Shown here: positions 44,809-56,277 of the stretch, piece after piece
Layout of the letters: every line of letters begins with the position of its first letter
Position numbering within the stretch: the first letter of the stretch is position 1
Assembly: GCA_965153355.1 (NCBI GenBank)
Contig: OZ231127.1
Span: 100,192,001 to 100,256,000, forward strand
DNA: 64,000 bases
From: Flaccisagitta enflata
Taxonomy: Eukaryota > Chaetognatha > Sagittoidea > Aphragmophora
Direction of reading: 5' to 3'
Made by a program: the position numbers and the translations under genes
The notes under the pieces: model-generated
The model's input: the letters and a program-made list of their open reading frames with translations, nothing else
Databases searched by the model: none
Told to the model about the DNA's origin: nothing

Positions 44809-45575
44809 CAGTATGTTTTTTTTCGTTTGTAATATTCTATGACGACGTAATTCTTAAAGTAGTTAAGATAATTGATTTTCGTAAAAAGTTACCAAAAGGC
44901 ATGGTAAATGCATTTTATGTTATCTAATTGCCGGGATTTTTTTACAAATAATCAATCTCTTGAACATATTTGGAACTAGATCTCATCATATCGAAATTAT
45001 TTTTTTGCAAAAACGTGTTAAATGGACTTTTACCTTTAAATTACTCTCATTTCTAAACCGTTTGAGCTACTGACACCAGATTGGTCTCAGATAAAAGATT
45101 TTTTTAAGTAGTTTTTAGGAAGACTTCAGTTGAAAGGCTCATGTGAATTTTTTGATGATTGTGTGAACAATGAAACAACTCTTGATCAAAATTTTGATTG
45201 AGAAACTGATTTTCTTAACGCCTAATGTGGCGTACTATTGAAAAAATGTTTTCCTCATTGTATTTCTTAAAACTACTGTAAATTAGCTTTGATTTGAGAC
45301 CAGTCTGGTATCTGTAGCTCAATTCATCCAGAAATAAGATCAACTTAAACAAAAATGTTCAGCCAAAAACTTAAAATAATTGTTTTTTTTCCTGTTTTTG
45401 ATCGATACTTCTGCTTGTGTCATGAGGTTCAGATTCTTGTAAAAAAGTCCTGGGAGTTAAACATCATAAAATGCATCTACCATACCTTTTAGGAACTTTT
45501 TACGGAAATCAATTATCTCAACTACTTGAAGAGTTTCATCGTCATAGAATATTACAAACGAGAAAAAACATACTG
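44809..45575. mobile_element. 767-bp MITE, TA target (copy 2)
   Basis: Near-identical to 32762-33533 along its entire length and in the same orientation, with the same CAGTATG ends and TA flanks (44807-44808, 45576-45577). Differences include a few substitutions and an 11-base shortening near the left TIR. Confidence 0.9.
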
Positions 45576-46294
45576 TATTATTCACCAGCATTTTAATTGA
45601 CCCATGGATGTCATTCATTTCAAGGAATATGCAGATATTCTTCCCCCCCCCCCTTTTTGTTAAAACTTTGTTTTTCAGTTGAGTTCTTCCTCGAGGGATT
45701 GGCTCGAGCCGTGTCTCTCTTCTACTGTTGATTTTCTGCACGACTCTCCGCAGTTCCAAATTGTGGAGGGGTGTATTCAGACACATAAGAGGGGTCAGAG
45801 AGAGGGAGTGAGAGAGAGAGAGAGAGTGAGAAGATAGAAAGAAAATAGAATAGCTGACCGCCCAGACAGACAGACAGACAGACAGAAAGGCAGGCGGATA
45901 GGCAGACAGATAGACAAGCAGACAGACAGACAGACAGACAGACAGACTGTCAGGCAGTAAGACAGACACACACTAATGGTTATGTTTGTTTGACGCTGTT
46001 GTCCAAGCTTCTGCCTTTGGAGCCAGCTTTTGAGATCCGACTTGCGCCGTCAGCGCCAGTTTCCAAGTTCTGCCGCCGTCAGCGCCTGCCTCAAAGCTCC
46101 ACCATTGTCGGCATCAGCTTTGTGCTTCCACCATTGTCAGCGCGGGCGTCTGCATTCAGCCAGCACCAGTGTTGGGTTTTTGTCGCCGTCGGCGCCAGCG
46201 TTGAACCTGCGCGATTTGATCTTCTGACGGTTGTTGTTGTTGTTGTTGTTGTTGTTGTTGCTGATGTTGTTATTGCCGCTGTTGCCTTTGTTGC

Positions 46295-46368
<74 letters not shown>

Positions 46369-46616
46369 CATTCATGCGATCATCATCTTTTTCATTTTGC
46401 CTTATGCTTGACGCGGCGATCGCATCGCATTCGTATCTCCCGGTTGGACATGTGTTGATTGAAAAAGGCGCCTCTTGTTTTAATGACGGTAACATCTAGG
46501 TGTTGACTTGGACAACACATACCATCTTAGTAATTCTCACCTCGAAAGAAGCTCCACTGGGCGGCAGGTGAGTATCTTCGTTCCACTTACTGCTGCTGTC
46601 GACGCTAAATGCACAG
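45576..46616. other. No gene; (GACA)n, (GTT)n and a GCC-rich minisatellite-like stretch
   Basis: 45860-45965 is a (GACA)n tract and 46233-46370 a (GTT)n tract. 46020-46230 has imperfect ~35-bp repeats around CCGTCAGCGCC. The minus-strand frame 45577-45790 (LHNLELRRVVQKINSRRETR) is protein-like but I cannot assign it. Confidence 0.45.
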
Positions 46617-46928
<312 letters not shown>

Positions 46929-46934
46929 TGTTGA

Positions 46935-48430
46935 GCTTTTGAGATGGTCTTTGATTCGGGGGATACCACTGCAGTCATGAAGGTCGTTGATTGTTACATA
47001 CGCAGGCATTCTTAAAATCACACGCAAGGCTTGATTCTGGATTAGCTGCAGTTTCTGTAGATGACATTCCGCTGCATTGGCAATACACAGGCTGCAGTAT
47101 TCAAAGAGAGATCGGATTGTTGCCTCATACAGTCTTTTCATTATCACAGGGTTCAGGTTTTTAGACATTGCTGATACAGCTGTTAGCAAATAAGTCGTTT
47201 TATGATCGTGCTACAATTTTTTGCGTCTGTGGCTCCCATGTGAGTCTTGCGTCAAATGTGACACCCAAGAAGTCTGCTTCAGTTGAGAGTGAGACTGGCG
47301 CTCCAAAAAGATGAATAGATATGTCGTTTGCTTCTATTTCTTCTTTGTGGCGTGGGCATTTTGTAGACAGGACTAGTTTTGATTTGTGAGGGCTAAGTGT
47401 CACATGCCATTTTCGACACCATTTCTCAAACTTATCAACCTCGTCTTGCAGATGCTTTGCCGGATCACAAGCTTTTGCATTAGTCGTCCACATACCCACA
47501 TCATCTGCGTACTGCGATGAGGTCACGCGCATTGGGTCCACAACATCTGTGAGATCGTTCCCAAAGATAAGGTACAAGATTGGGGAAATGCATGAACGTT
47601 GCGGTGTTCCAGCTTTCAGTTCAATCACCTCCGACCAAAACCCATCAATGTTCACTTTTAGTGTTCTGTTGTCAAGAAATGAGAATAGGATGTTTTTCAT
47701 CTGTCTTGATAGACCAATTTTGTTGATTTTATGCTTCAGTCTGGATTTCCAGACTGCGTCAAATGCCGCTTTGACGTCTAAAAACAAGGCGAGCGTACGG
47801 TACCGTCTTTTAAAACCGTTAAACACACCTTGTGATAACCTCAGCAGATGCTCTTGGTTCAATCTTCCCTTTGTAAAGCCAGCCTGGTTCATGTTCAGAA
47901 AGTTTTTGTCATTCAATTCCTTCATCAAGTAGGGGTAAATATACCTTTCGTAAATTTTGCCTAGACACGAAAGCAAAGAAATGGGCCGGTAGTTGCATGC
48001 TAGCTTTTTATCTCTTCCTGGCTTTGCTACCATTCTGACCTTTGCCTCTTTCCACGCCTTTGGAGAAACATTTTGATCCGCACAATGATTAAAAAGATTG
48101 CACAGAATTTGCTTGGTTCCATTACTGCATATTTTCAGCAGATTGTAGGTAATTCCATCGTCTCCAGGAGCTGATTTCGCTTTGGTCTCACTTAAAAGTT
48201 TATCAAACTGTGGAATGTGGATTTTTCCTATTGAGTTTTCTTCTATGATTTTTTCCTCCCCGTTGATCTCCGCATCAATCTGTCATTTAGATTTGGTGTC
48301 GAACAGAGGATCATCAGGTGTTTGATGCACAGAGTGAAGATATCTTGCAAATTCGTCACATTTCTCTTTGTCATTGCAACTGAGCGTGCCATCCGGGAGC
48401 GTAAGTGGCGCTTCTGGTTCCTCTATTTGT
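46935..48430 (-). pseudogene. Jockey-like LINE ORF2: reverse transcriptase part
   Basis: Frame from about 48290 down: KAKSAPGDDGITYNLLKICS, CNYRPISLLSCLGKIYE, QAGFTKGRLNQEHLLRL, LALFLDVKAAFDAVW (motif A), AGTPQRSCISPILYLIFGNDL (motif B) and QYADDVGMW (motif C), then SLSTEADFLGV. Downstream 46980-47189 continues with LFEYCSLCIANAAECHLQKL and ALRVILRMP after a frameshift near 47200. Defects: TGA at 48283-48285, a shift between here and the endonuclease, and the invariant Gly of PQGS replaced by Arg. The frame is cut by the (AAC)n tract. Dead element; Jockey/CR1 assignment from motif style. Confidence 0.85.
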
Positions 48431-48433
48431 TTG

Positions 48434-49396
48434 CTATTTGTTTCTCAGACAGATGTTTCTATGAATATCAACTGGAAGCGTGCGCTTGTTCCTTGGAGCA
48501 AATGTCTTTGTGCAGTCATTTTTTGCCTTCTGGAAAATGCTGTTGATTTTAACAATATTCTTGTCAATATTATCTGATGCATTAAAATTCTTGAGTTCCT
48601 GATCAACCATTTGGACCCATAAAATCATGTTTGTCTTCGTCTTTTGTTGAGGCCTTGGTTTAAATGAAAGCTGGGTGATGATAGGAAAGTGGTCAGATCC
48701 AATATCGCCTTGCACATAACATGATCCTACAAGCCGACTTCCGATGAAATCTGTTATGACTAAATCCAGTACATTCGTAAGACCCGATGAATTACTGATG
48801 TATGTTGGCGATTGCGAGTCATGGAAAATGAGATTTTCTTGGTTGAGATTTTGAAGAAGCTGTCTGCCAAATCCATCTGTAGTCCGTGACCCAAATGACG
48901 CATGTGGGCAATTCAGATCACCCACGATAAATCCGCCTATTGCCTTGCCATTAAAATTTTTATTTTTGAAGTCTGAGAATAATCCCGCTGGGAAGTGATG
49001 ACCTGGATGATTGTCCATACAAATTATCTTGATTGGGTAACTATCCAATTCAGGTGGTATCAGGATCGCAGCCAGCGCCTCAAAGTGATCGCTGACTGAG
49101 GTTAAATCTACTTTCTTACATGACCAATGTTTGGGGATGATTAGGGCGACCCCGTCTGCAGTGGCCATGGCTGTTGTGTATATTTTGTAACTTCGAATCA
49201 TTGTATAACCTTCTATTTCCCTTATCACTGTTTCGCTCTTTAGCTTAGTTTCAGAAATTGCCATAATACAGTTTGATCCTTCATTTTGTAAGAGTCTTCT
49301 TATTTGTCCCTCCCTTGCTCGAAATCCGTTTACATTTACTGAAATTAGTTTGATGCTGTCAGAGAAGGCTAAACGCTTGTCTTTGACTGGTTCCAC
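48434..49396 (-). CDS. Jockey-like LINE ORF2: APE-type endonuclease
   Basis: A 320-codon frame beginning MEPVKDKRLAFSDSIKLISV. Apurinic-endonuclease motifs in order: NVNGFR (~24-29), ISETKL (~47-52), VGDLNCPHASFGS (~160), LDLVITDF (~212) and IGSDHFPI (~232). These supply the metal-binding Glu/Asp and the catalytic Asp/His of the nuclease that nicks target DNA for reverse transcription. The start lies just after the ORF1 stop (49398), as usual for Jockey-clade elements. The frame ends at the shift preceding the RT. The nuclease domain itself looks intact. Confidence 0.9.
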   Translation of the reverse strand: MEPVKDKRLAFSDSIKLISVNVNGFRAREGQIRRLLQNEGSNCIMAISETKLKSETVIREIEGYTMIRSYKIYTTAMATADGVALIIPKHWSCKKVDLTSVSDHFEALAAILIPPELDSYPIKIICMDNHPGHHFPAGLFSDFKNKNFNGKAIGGFIVGDLNCPHASFGSRTTDGFGRQLLQNLNQENLIFHDSQSPTYISNSSGLTNVLDLVITDFIGSRLVGSCYVQGDIGSDHFPIITQLSFKPRPQQKTKTNMILWVQMVDQELKNFNASDNIDKNIVKINSIFQKAKNDCTKTFAPRNKRTLPVDIHRNICLRNK

Positions 49397-49397
49397 T

Positions 49398-50117
49398 CTA
49401 CGGTGTTTCAGCCAAATTCATCTGTCTTCCAGCCACTACGTTACTCCAGGTAGGTGACACTTGGCGATTCCCAGCGGACAAAACGTCTATGCAAGTTTGG
49501 GCTAGAACCCGGCAATCAGTTTCTTCCATAGGCAACCCCGAGGAGTTCATCTCTTTTAAAGCGCCAATGATCAACTGAATGCATAGTGAGAGAGCCTCTA
49601 CCAATGAATCTTTTTGAGATTGAATGTCGTTGCTTGAGGAGAGAGCTGGATTTAGTGGAGGAGAATGTGTAGAGATTGGTTGCTGTTGTTGCAGTTGTTG
49701 TAACGGCTGTTGTAGCAGAGGTTGCTGCGGCTGTTGATGAAGCAGTTGCTGCTGACGTTGCTGCTGCAGCAGATGTTGCTGCGGCTGTAGAAGCGGTGGT
49801 TGCTGCGCCTGTTGATGAAGCCGTTGCTGCTGATGTTGCTGCTGCATATGTTGTTCTTGTTCCTGCTCTGCTAGTTGTTGCCGTTGTTGCTGCTCCAGTT
49901 GCTGTTGCTGCCGTTGCCTTCGCTGCTCTTTCACCGCCATAACAGCTGCTTTAAATGCGGGGCAGCCACGGTAGTTAGCCACATGGTTCCCACGGCAGTT
50001 AGCACAAAGCGGGCTGCCATCTTTTGGGCAATCTCTCACCCTGTGATTGCCACTACACAAAACACATTTTTGCGCGTCTGCAGTGCACTCCCAGTGTTGA
50101 TGATGGAAATCTTGGCA
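49398..50117 (-). pseudogene. Jockey-like LINE ORF1, zinc-knuckle and poly-Q part
   Basis: Continues ORF1 past an in-frame TGA at 50118-50120. It includes CVLCSGNHRVRDC (CX2CX3HX4C) and CANCRGNHVANYRGC, the classical tandem knuckles of Jockey-type Gag, then a ~110-residue Gln/His/Leu-rich stretch and a C-terminal tail with SPTWSNVVAGRQ. The first knuckle is broken by the TGA (CF*CQDFHHQHWEC). Only one such stop separates this from the upstream ORF. Confidence 0.85.
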
Positions 50118-50695
50118 TCAAAAGCACTGGACAATTTCAGGCTTACTTTCATATTCCACGATTCTCGTGAAGCGCTGGCAGTACAAAACTAAGCCATTTT
50201 GGATGAATTTGTCCTTTTGTTCTTTTGAGGAAAAAGTGACTTTGACAGTTGTTGACTTCTCTTGACTTCCTTTGATATCAAATCGTTCTATCCCCTTGGG
50301 ATACAGCCCATCCACGGATAGTTGTTGCTTTATGTCTGCATCAGTGATTGACTTAGGAACGCCGAGTATCAAAACCGGCTGATCCACTGATTTTTCCTGG
50401 GGAAGCATTGGCGTAATTTTACCATATTCTGCATGCTCTGGCCAGTCCTGGCGGAGAGCGCTGTAGTCACGCATGGAAGCGCCTGTGATGCGAATGTCCC
50501 CCAAGGGCATGACCCGTATCTCGTTGATTTTAACATCTGGCTTTAATAACTGCAGTAAGGCAGCCAGCTCTCTTGGATTTTGCCTGACTTCTGATGGAAT
50601 ATGGTTCTTGAGAGTAATTGGCATAATTTTGTATTCCGCGTGAGAAACGATTGACTTAGCTCCAGCGTCATTGCAATCACTCCAACTGCCGCCGC

Positions 50696-50726
<31 letters not shown>

Positions 50727-51251
50727 ACCGCCACTGACGGCACCGCCACTGCCGGCACCGCCACCGCCGCCACTACCGGCGCCGCCGCCGCCGCCAGTGC
50801 CGCCACCACCACCACCCAAACCACCAACAATATCACTCACGTCTTCTCTTCCACCGCTCAGGTCGCCGTCCTCGTCTGCAGCAGTGCCGCTGCAGCCCCT
50901 GCTCCCAGCAACCTTGCCGCTGCCATCACTAGAGGTTGTACCGCCACTTTCACAGCAACGGTTGGCGCTGTTGCTGTTGTTGTTGTTGTTGTTGTTTTTG
51001 TTTGCTTTGGATTTGTTGTTTTCCTTGACTTTAGTGATATTTTGCTTGACAAACGTTGTTTCCTCATCTTCCTCGTTTTCCTCTTTGCTGCTCTTTTTTA
51101 GTGCTTTGGCGATGATTTCAACCACGTCAAATAAAGCGAGATTCGCAAAATCGGGTGACTTACTTTTGTCTCCTTTTTGCCATTGGACATTGATTTTGAC
51201 CGTCTGATAAATATCAAGATGGGCGCCTTGGAAACCTGTGAGCGTTGTCAA
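50118..51251 (-). CDS. Jockey-like LINE ORF1, N-terminal and RRM-like part
   Basis: 377 residues. Order: N-terminal ~60 residues, an acidic segment (SKEENEEDEET), an Asn run, a Ser/Gly/Cys-rich region, a long Gly stretch (~145-190, coded by GCC/GCN-rich DNA on the plus strand), then the conserved C-terminal half with HAEYKIMPITLKN, PVLILGVPKSITDADIK, TTVKVTFSSKEQKDKFIQNG and EYESKPEIVQCF. The latter is the Jockey Gag RNA-binding fold that precedes the zinc knuckles. It packages element RNA. The poly-Gly expansion is unusual and looks microsatellite-driven. Confidence 0.85.
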
Positions 51252-51264
51252 ATCAAACTTGTAG

Positions 51265-51267
<3 letters not shown>

Positions 51268-51331
<64 letters not shown>

Positions 51332-51482
51332 TTAGTCCATCAGAGCGGCATTTCTTTCACTTTTCAGAACCACACATCATTTCCATGATCAAGTTTTCGA
51401 ACTTGCTTAGATTGCATCATAGAAGAAGAAGAAGAAGAAGAAGAAGAAGAAGAAGAAGAAGAAGAAGAAGAAGAAGAAGAAT
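51268..51482. repeat. (GA)n and (AAG)n microsatellites at the LINE 5' side
   Basis: (GA)n at 51268-51328 and (AAG)n at 51421-51482, separated by about 90 bases of unassigned sequence. Confidence 0.95.
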
Positions 51483-51660
51483 TTATTGTTCATATAAGCG
51501 ATAACACTCAACAAGGACGTGTCTATAGTCACAGTTAAGATGAAAGTTCAAAAAATAGGCCTGCCCATTTTATTCGCACAAATACTGTCTTACAGTTTCA
51601 CCTAATTCATCACAAATGACTTTTTGCATTTCGTTTTTAGCATTTGCTAGACCTCTATTC

Positions 51661-51745
51661 TTAGTCACATGAACAAGACTCTAGAAGCCGCTACGTCGGT
51701 TGGTCTGTCTGTTGGTCTGTCTGTCAGTCTGTAACATTTTTGAAA
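51661..51745 (+). mobile_element. HINE-like 5' fragment (decayed)
   Basis: AGTCACATGAACAAGACTCTA followed by GCCGCTACGTCGGTTGG and GTCTGTCTGTTGG repeats, then TAACATTTTTGAAAT. It aligns with the 5' half of the family but the first hairpin is decayed and no 3' terminus is found. Confidence 0.6.
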
Positions 51746-51773
51746 TATAGTTTTAGTCTTCATTCTAAAGGTA

Positions 51774-51950
51774 CAGTTGAATCCCGCTTGATCGGCTTTC
51801 AAGGGACTAACTAATTTTATCTGTTATAGACGGAATTCTGTTACAGCCAACAAAGGAAATAAAAGAAAACCAACTGAAAGGACCAAGAATTAGTATTTGT
51901 TACAGGCGGAATTCCGTTGAAAGCGGGTCCATTGGAGCGGGGTTCAACTG
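51774..51950. mobile_element. 177-bp MITE, pogo/Tigger-like ends
   Basis: Ends CAGTTGAATCCCGCT and AGCGGGGTTCAACTG, flanked by TA. The CAGTTGAAxCCCGCT terminus is characteristic of pogo/Tigger-derived MITEs; assignment from memory of the family. Confidence 0.8.
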
Positions 51951-51954
51951 TATT

Positions 51955-52200
51955 TTATGGTACTTTAGGGTACCTGAGAGTACTTAAGGGTACTTAAGGG
52001 TACTTAAGGTTACGTTTTGGTACTTCAGGTACTTAGGGATATTTTAGGATACATTAAGTACTTAAAGGTACTTTAGGGACCATTAGGTACTTAAGGGTAC
52101 TTTAGGCTACTTTAGGTGCTTCAGGGTACTTTAGAGTATTTTAGGCTACTTTAGGCTACTTTAGGCTAGTTTAGGTACTTCATCAATTCTCATTATTGCT
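51955..52200 (+). repeat. GGTACTTTAGGGTACTTAA array
   Basis: Degenerate ~9-20-bp units around TAGGGTACTT. A similar array resumes at 53215-53290 after the HINE-B element and TCATTATT array. Confidence 0.85.
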
Positions 52201-52212
52201 CATTAATTCTCA

Positions 52213-53047
52213 TTACCAGTAATGGCGGCTGTCGCCGTGAGGAAAAAAGTCGTAAGCATTGGTCACTTTTCACCAGGTTTTTGTCTTTAGTCACTGCAAA
52301 TCTTTTTTTCTATTGTATTGTATGTATTGATTGCACTGAAAATCAGAGAAAAATAGGACTGAGCCAAATGAGCTAGATGAGCTAAAATGCTCAAAATCAC
52401 TCAACCAGACAATCAGCTATGCTCACTGACTTGCTTTCTTGTATTCACATGCTCCGATCAAAACATTCATTTATCCCATTAAAAATCAAAAAAAAAAAAA
52501 GACTGAGCTAAATGAGCTAAGTGAGCTAAAGTGCTTAGAAACACCCTCACAGATGAGCAGTTATGCTAACTGATATGCTTTTTTGTATCTGCTTTCTTAA
52601 ACATGTATCAAAGTATTTATTCCTTTATCACATTTAAAAAAAAAAAGAAACTGAGCTAAATGAGCGAAATGAGCTAGAATCCTCCAAAGCACCCTCACAG
52701 ATGAGCAGCTATGCTCATAAACATGTTTTCTCGTATTTGCATGCTCAAACAAATCCAAATACACTCCTTTTTTGATCCTACTTAAAAATCATAAAAAATC
52801 AAAAAAAATTCAATTCGCAGTTTTCGTAAATAAATCTTTAAAAAATCAAAACGCAACAAATATTTGTCGTAGAGCATTCTGCTTGGCGCCAAATGAAAGA
52901 GAATTATTGAATTTACTTACCCTATCAATTTCATTGGAGGGCTCATTCGCTCGGTGGAGATGCCCAACTTTCGCATAAGAAAATGAAAACCCTGTTTCTC
53001 TCGAATATGTCAAAAAGTCAAAGACTGACTTCGACTTTTTTCCCGAT
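52213..53047 (-). mobile_element. HINE-B element, second copy
   Basis: The left plus-strand end CAGTAATGGCGGCTGTCGCC has a GGCG-GCTGT-CGCC hairpin; GAGGAAAAAAGTCG follows, matched inverted by CGACTTTTTTCC at 53030-53041. 52860-53000 aligns with 28865-29000 of the copy in PLE-1. The middle (52270-52850) is a threefold ~190-bp repeat with GAGCTAAATGAGCTA. It sits in a TCATTATT array. Confidence 0.6.
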
Positions 53048-53290
53048 TACTCATTATTACTCATTATTTCTCATTATTTCTCATTTATTATTTCTCATTT
53101 TTCTCATTTCTCATTATTTTTCATTATTTCTCATTATTTTCTTCACTATTTCTCATTATTTCTCATGATTTCTCTTTATTTCTCATTATTTTTCATCAAA
53201 GTACTTCAGTACTATCAGTAGTACTTCAGTACCTTAGGGTACTTAAGGGTACTTTAGGGTACTTTTGATATTTAAGGGTACCTTAGGGAT
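53048..53290 (+). repeat. TCATTATTTC array and GGTACTT array
   Basis: 53048-53200 is repeats of CTCATTATTT; 53205-53290 is AGTACTTCAGTAC/TAGGGTACTT units. Confidence 0.85.
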
Positions 53291-53339
53291 TTTACATTTG
53301 TTCATAACACAGATACAGATTCCCTTTATATCATATCAA

Positions 53340-53795
53340 TTTTATTGCAACTTTTTGAGTACCTGCTTATGAATAAATTTGGTGACTTTTTACAAACTGA
53401 TGACTTGCAATTTGGCTACAAAAGTAAATTGTCTGCATCTCATGCAATATATGTTCAGTATTTTCTTAAGTTTATGGAAAAAGGTGTACCTTTATGCTTT
53501 CTAAATTTGATTTATCTATTGGTATTCAAATATGATGGTTCAAGTTCTCTGGCGGCAGACGTACAGCGAATATTTTCATGTTCTAACTGGTACACAGCAG
53601 GGAGGCGTTTTATAAGTCCTAGAATATTTACTCTGTATGTTGATGAATTGTTCCGCGTTTATGTAAACAAGGTGTCGGTTGTCATATTATTGAAATGTTT
53701 TTAGCGTGTTTACTCTATGCAGATGACATGTGTCATATTGCCCCTAGTAGAGGTTCCATGCAAAAAATGCTCAATGTCTGTATTGCTGTATTGTA
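53340..53795 (+). pseudogene. LINE reverse transcriptase fragment
   Basis: Plus-strand blocks: FEYLLMNKFGDFLQTDDLQFG, then YKSKLSASHAIYV, then (after a deletion that removes motif A) LKFMEKGVPLCFLNLI, TAGRRFISPRIFTLYVDELF (motif B remnant) and, shifted, CLLYADDMCHIAPS (motif C). This is the RT of a CR1/L2- or RTE-like LINE with at least two frame changes. No endonuclease adjoins it. Confidence 0.75.
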
Positions 53796-55158
53796 TTGTC
53801 TGTACAATGTACATTTCAGATTAAACTAGCAATGATACATAGGAGGAATGATGACATACTACTTAGAAGTAAAGAAATGAAAGAGTAACCATGTGAGGGC
53901 TGAGGACAGATGAGAAAATGCAATGTTGAGAACAAATTGATAAAAAGATGGCAGATGGACATAGCATGTAAGAGCAGGCATTTTTTGTCTGAAATTCTAT
54001 CTATAATGAGGCATAAAGATGTTTCTTTTTCTTTTAATTGATTCTCTAGTCTAGAAATTAGATATAACTTGCTGGCTATGGGTGGCATTCTGCCAACTGT
54101 CATTATTACGTCTTAATCGATGATTTCTGCACCGTCGTCTTTATCTTGTTCATCATCCTCATCGCGATGCATCAGAATCGTGATGGCGATCATTGAAACC
54201 ATCATCAAAACCTGGGAATGGGACGTTTTTTGCATTTGCATTTTGTTGCGAAATTGGGAAAATGTGTCAGATCACCTCAATGACTTGGCACATAGATCTC
54301 GCGTCTTTGTTATGGATGGCTAGTGATGGAGACATCTTTACGGCAGTGTCCAATACAAACGATTTACTACCTTGTTGAGGCTTACAACGATGGCGAGTTC
54401 CGTTGAGTCGGGAAGTTATGTCGTAATATGAGGGTCCTACGGTATCTACTGGCAATGCTGAGAGCCGTGGAGAAAGTAATGGGCGAAGAGAGAGGATGAG
54501 TGAAAGCCGTTGGACATTGATGGTACCCAATGAATTTTAAACAATATTCCCACAACACTAGTTCATTGCCTTTCCAGAGAACTATGCTAGAACAAGAACT
54601 GGTAATTGATAAGGACTCTGCAAACTGAGGTTGGATTTAAATTCGAATTTACTTTGGGAGGAGTAACTTAAAATAATAAGTTACAATTATGAATGATCCA
54701 CTAAGCAATTCAGTTGATATGCAACAAGGAGCGGTTTTACCTATTCATTCACTCAATTTCATGGCGCTTCCTTCCACACACACATCTATTTCAGCGTATC
54801 CACTTACTTTTAATTCATCAGTATTGCTTTGATGGAGGTTTTTAATTTAAATCTGTTGTTACCTCCTGCATTGACAGTGAAGTAAATGGCGCGCAATCGA
54901 ATCTCAAGTTGAAGGCAGAAAAATGGATCAGTGGACCACAGCCCGGTTGTCCAGGAGAGGGAGGGAGAAGGAAGATGTTAAGGTAGGTGAGAGAGGAGTA
55001 GGGAAGAAAGAGGAGGGTTAAGATATCTGAATTGGTTAGAGGCGGGGGTTGAGAAGAACCAATACCTAAAGAGTTGAGGTTTATGGTTTCACTCGTGCAA
55101 GTCATTATACAATATTCTAAGGATGAAGCTGTTTAAGGTAAGCCCTGTGAATCAGACT
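53796..55158. other. Unassigned region between LINE scrap and gag
   Basis: Several 60-95-codon frames on both strands (for example minus 54267-54530, with PVDTVGPSYYDITSRLNGTR) but no motif I recognise. If the gag at 55159 belonged to a full LTR retroelement its pol would lie here on the minus strand; I see no protease, RT or integrase motif. Confidence 0.35.
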
Positions 55159-56277
55159 TCAATACCTCTGATTGTTTCCACCTGCCGCCCCAGCTTCCTC
55201 ATGGGATTCTGATTTGTCGGAACTTCCATCTTCTTCGTTGTTGTGATGCCTGTTCCTGTTCTTGTTTCTGCGCTGGTTACGAAAGCTTCTGTTGTTGTCT
55301 TCTCCATAATTGCGGTTATTTTCGCGGTTGTTGTCGCAAAGGCTACCACAAGTATTGCTGCCATGGTTGTCACGAAGGTTGTTGTTGTAAGAGCGGCGTT
55401 GGTTTTGACCATTGCCGTTGCCACGGTACTTGGAACTTTGTCGGTATTCTTCGTCCCAGGTACGGCGGTCGATGTTGCGCCTCATGTCTCTCAGTTGGTT
55501 TTCGAATGATGCAATTCTGTTGGAGTTGTCGCAAATCAAGATTGACATGTCTTCCAGCTTGTTGGCGATGCTGGCAAGCACAGTTTCAATGCTTGTTGCT
55601 CGGTCGGGGTGGAGGTTCGCACTCGCAAATGCAACACCTCTCAGATCTTCCTCTTTGGCTTTGTTGTTGCCTTCCTCGTCGGCCGTCGTGATCTGGTAGT
55701 GGAGGATGATGTCTTTGGCAGCCTCAACGGTGCTGTTGCCCTCAGAACAGCCCATGGTGATACATCTGCGCATTGGTTTCTTGAAACCGCATGGAACCGG
55801 AAGTGATATTCCTGATTCTTGTAGTCCTGTGACATTTCTTGTCGTATTTGTTGATGGCATGTTTGATGCAGTACACAAGAGCGTGAAAGCTTTCTTTCCC
55901 GTCCCACTTGATGGTGATGAGTTTTGCCTGCTTCTTGTATTTCTCAGTGGATCGACAAGTAGGCTGATGAGCTCTTCCTGCAGGTCAGGCCATCGAGTTT
56001 TTGTGGTATGCAGCCAGATCGCAAACGCAGGCTCATTGAGCTTGAGCGGCAGCCACTCCTTGTAGAGGTGGTAGAGTTAAGCGTCTTCCCTAACATTGGT
56101 AACAAGCTTCACTGCCTTTTCAAACTTGGTGACCCACTGCTCAAAGCCGTCGAGGTCAGAGCAGAAGTCTTTACAGTTGATGCTCGACGCTGGTTTTTTT
56201 ATTCGCGCTGGTGCTTGCGGAAGGAGTGCATTTGCAATTGCACAGCAACGAGCGTTGTCGCCTTCATCACCAGACAT
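55159..56277 (-). pseudogene. Gag pseudogene of an LTR-type retroelement
   Basis: From 56277 the minus strand reads MSGDEGDNARCC, then DLDGFEQWVTKFEKAVKL, an in-frame TAA near 56070, LYHLYKEWLPLKLNEPAFAI and WLHTTKTRWPDLQEELISLL: the Trp-spaced pattern of a Gag capsid domain. A second frame then carries SFHALVYCIKHAINKYDKKC before the first resumes with NSTVEAAKDIILHYQ. After that comes a long Asn/Arg/Gln-rich nucleocapsid-like tail (~100 residues). At least one stop and two frameshifts. No zinc knuckle, pol or LTR is visible. I identify the class only from composition and spacing. Confidence 0.6.

Noticed and set aside
50671-51207. Plus-strand Pro-rich 178-codon frame
   Set aside because: Antisense of the Gly-rich stretch in the LINE ORF1, which has clear domain homology.
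55159-55878. Intact 239-residue RNA-binding host protein
   Set aside because: The upstream sequence continues a Gag capsid pattern across a stop and frame changes; the Asn/Arg-rich tail fits a decayed nucleocapsid.
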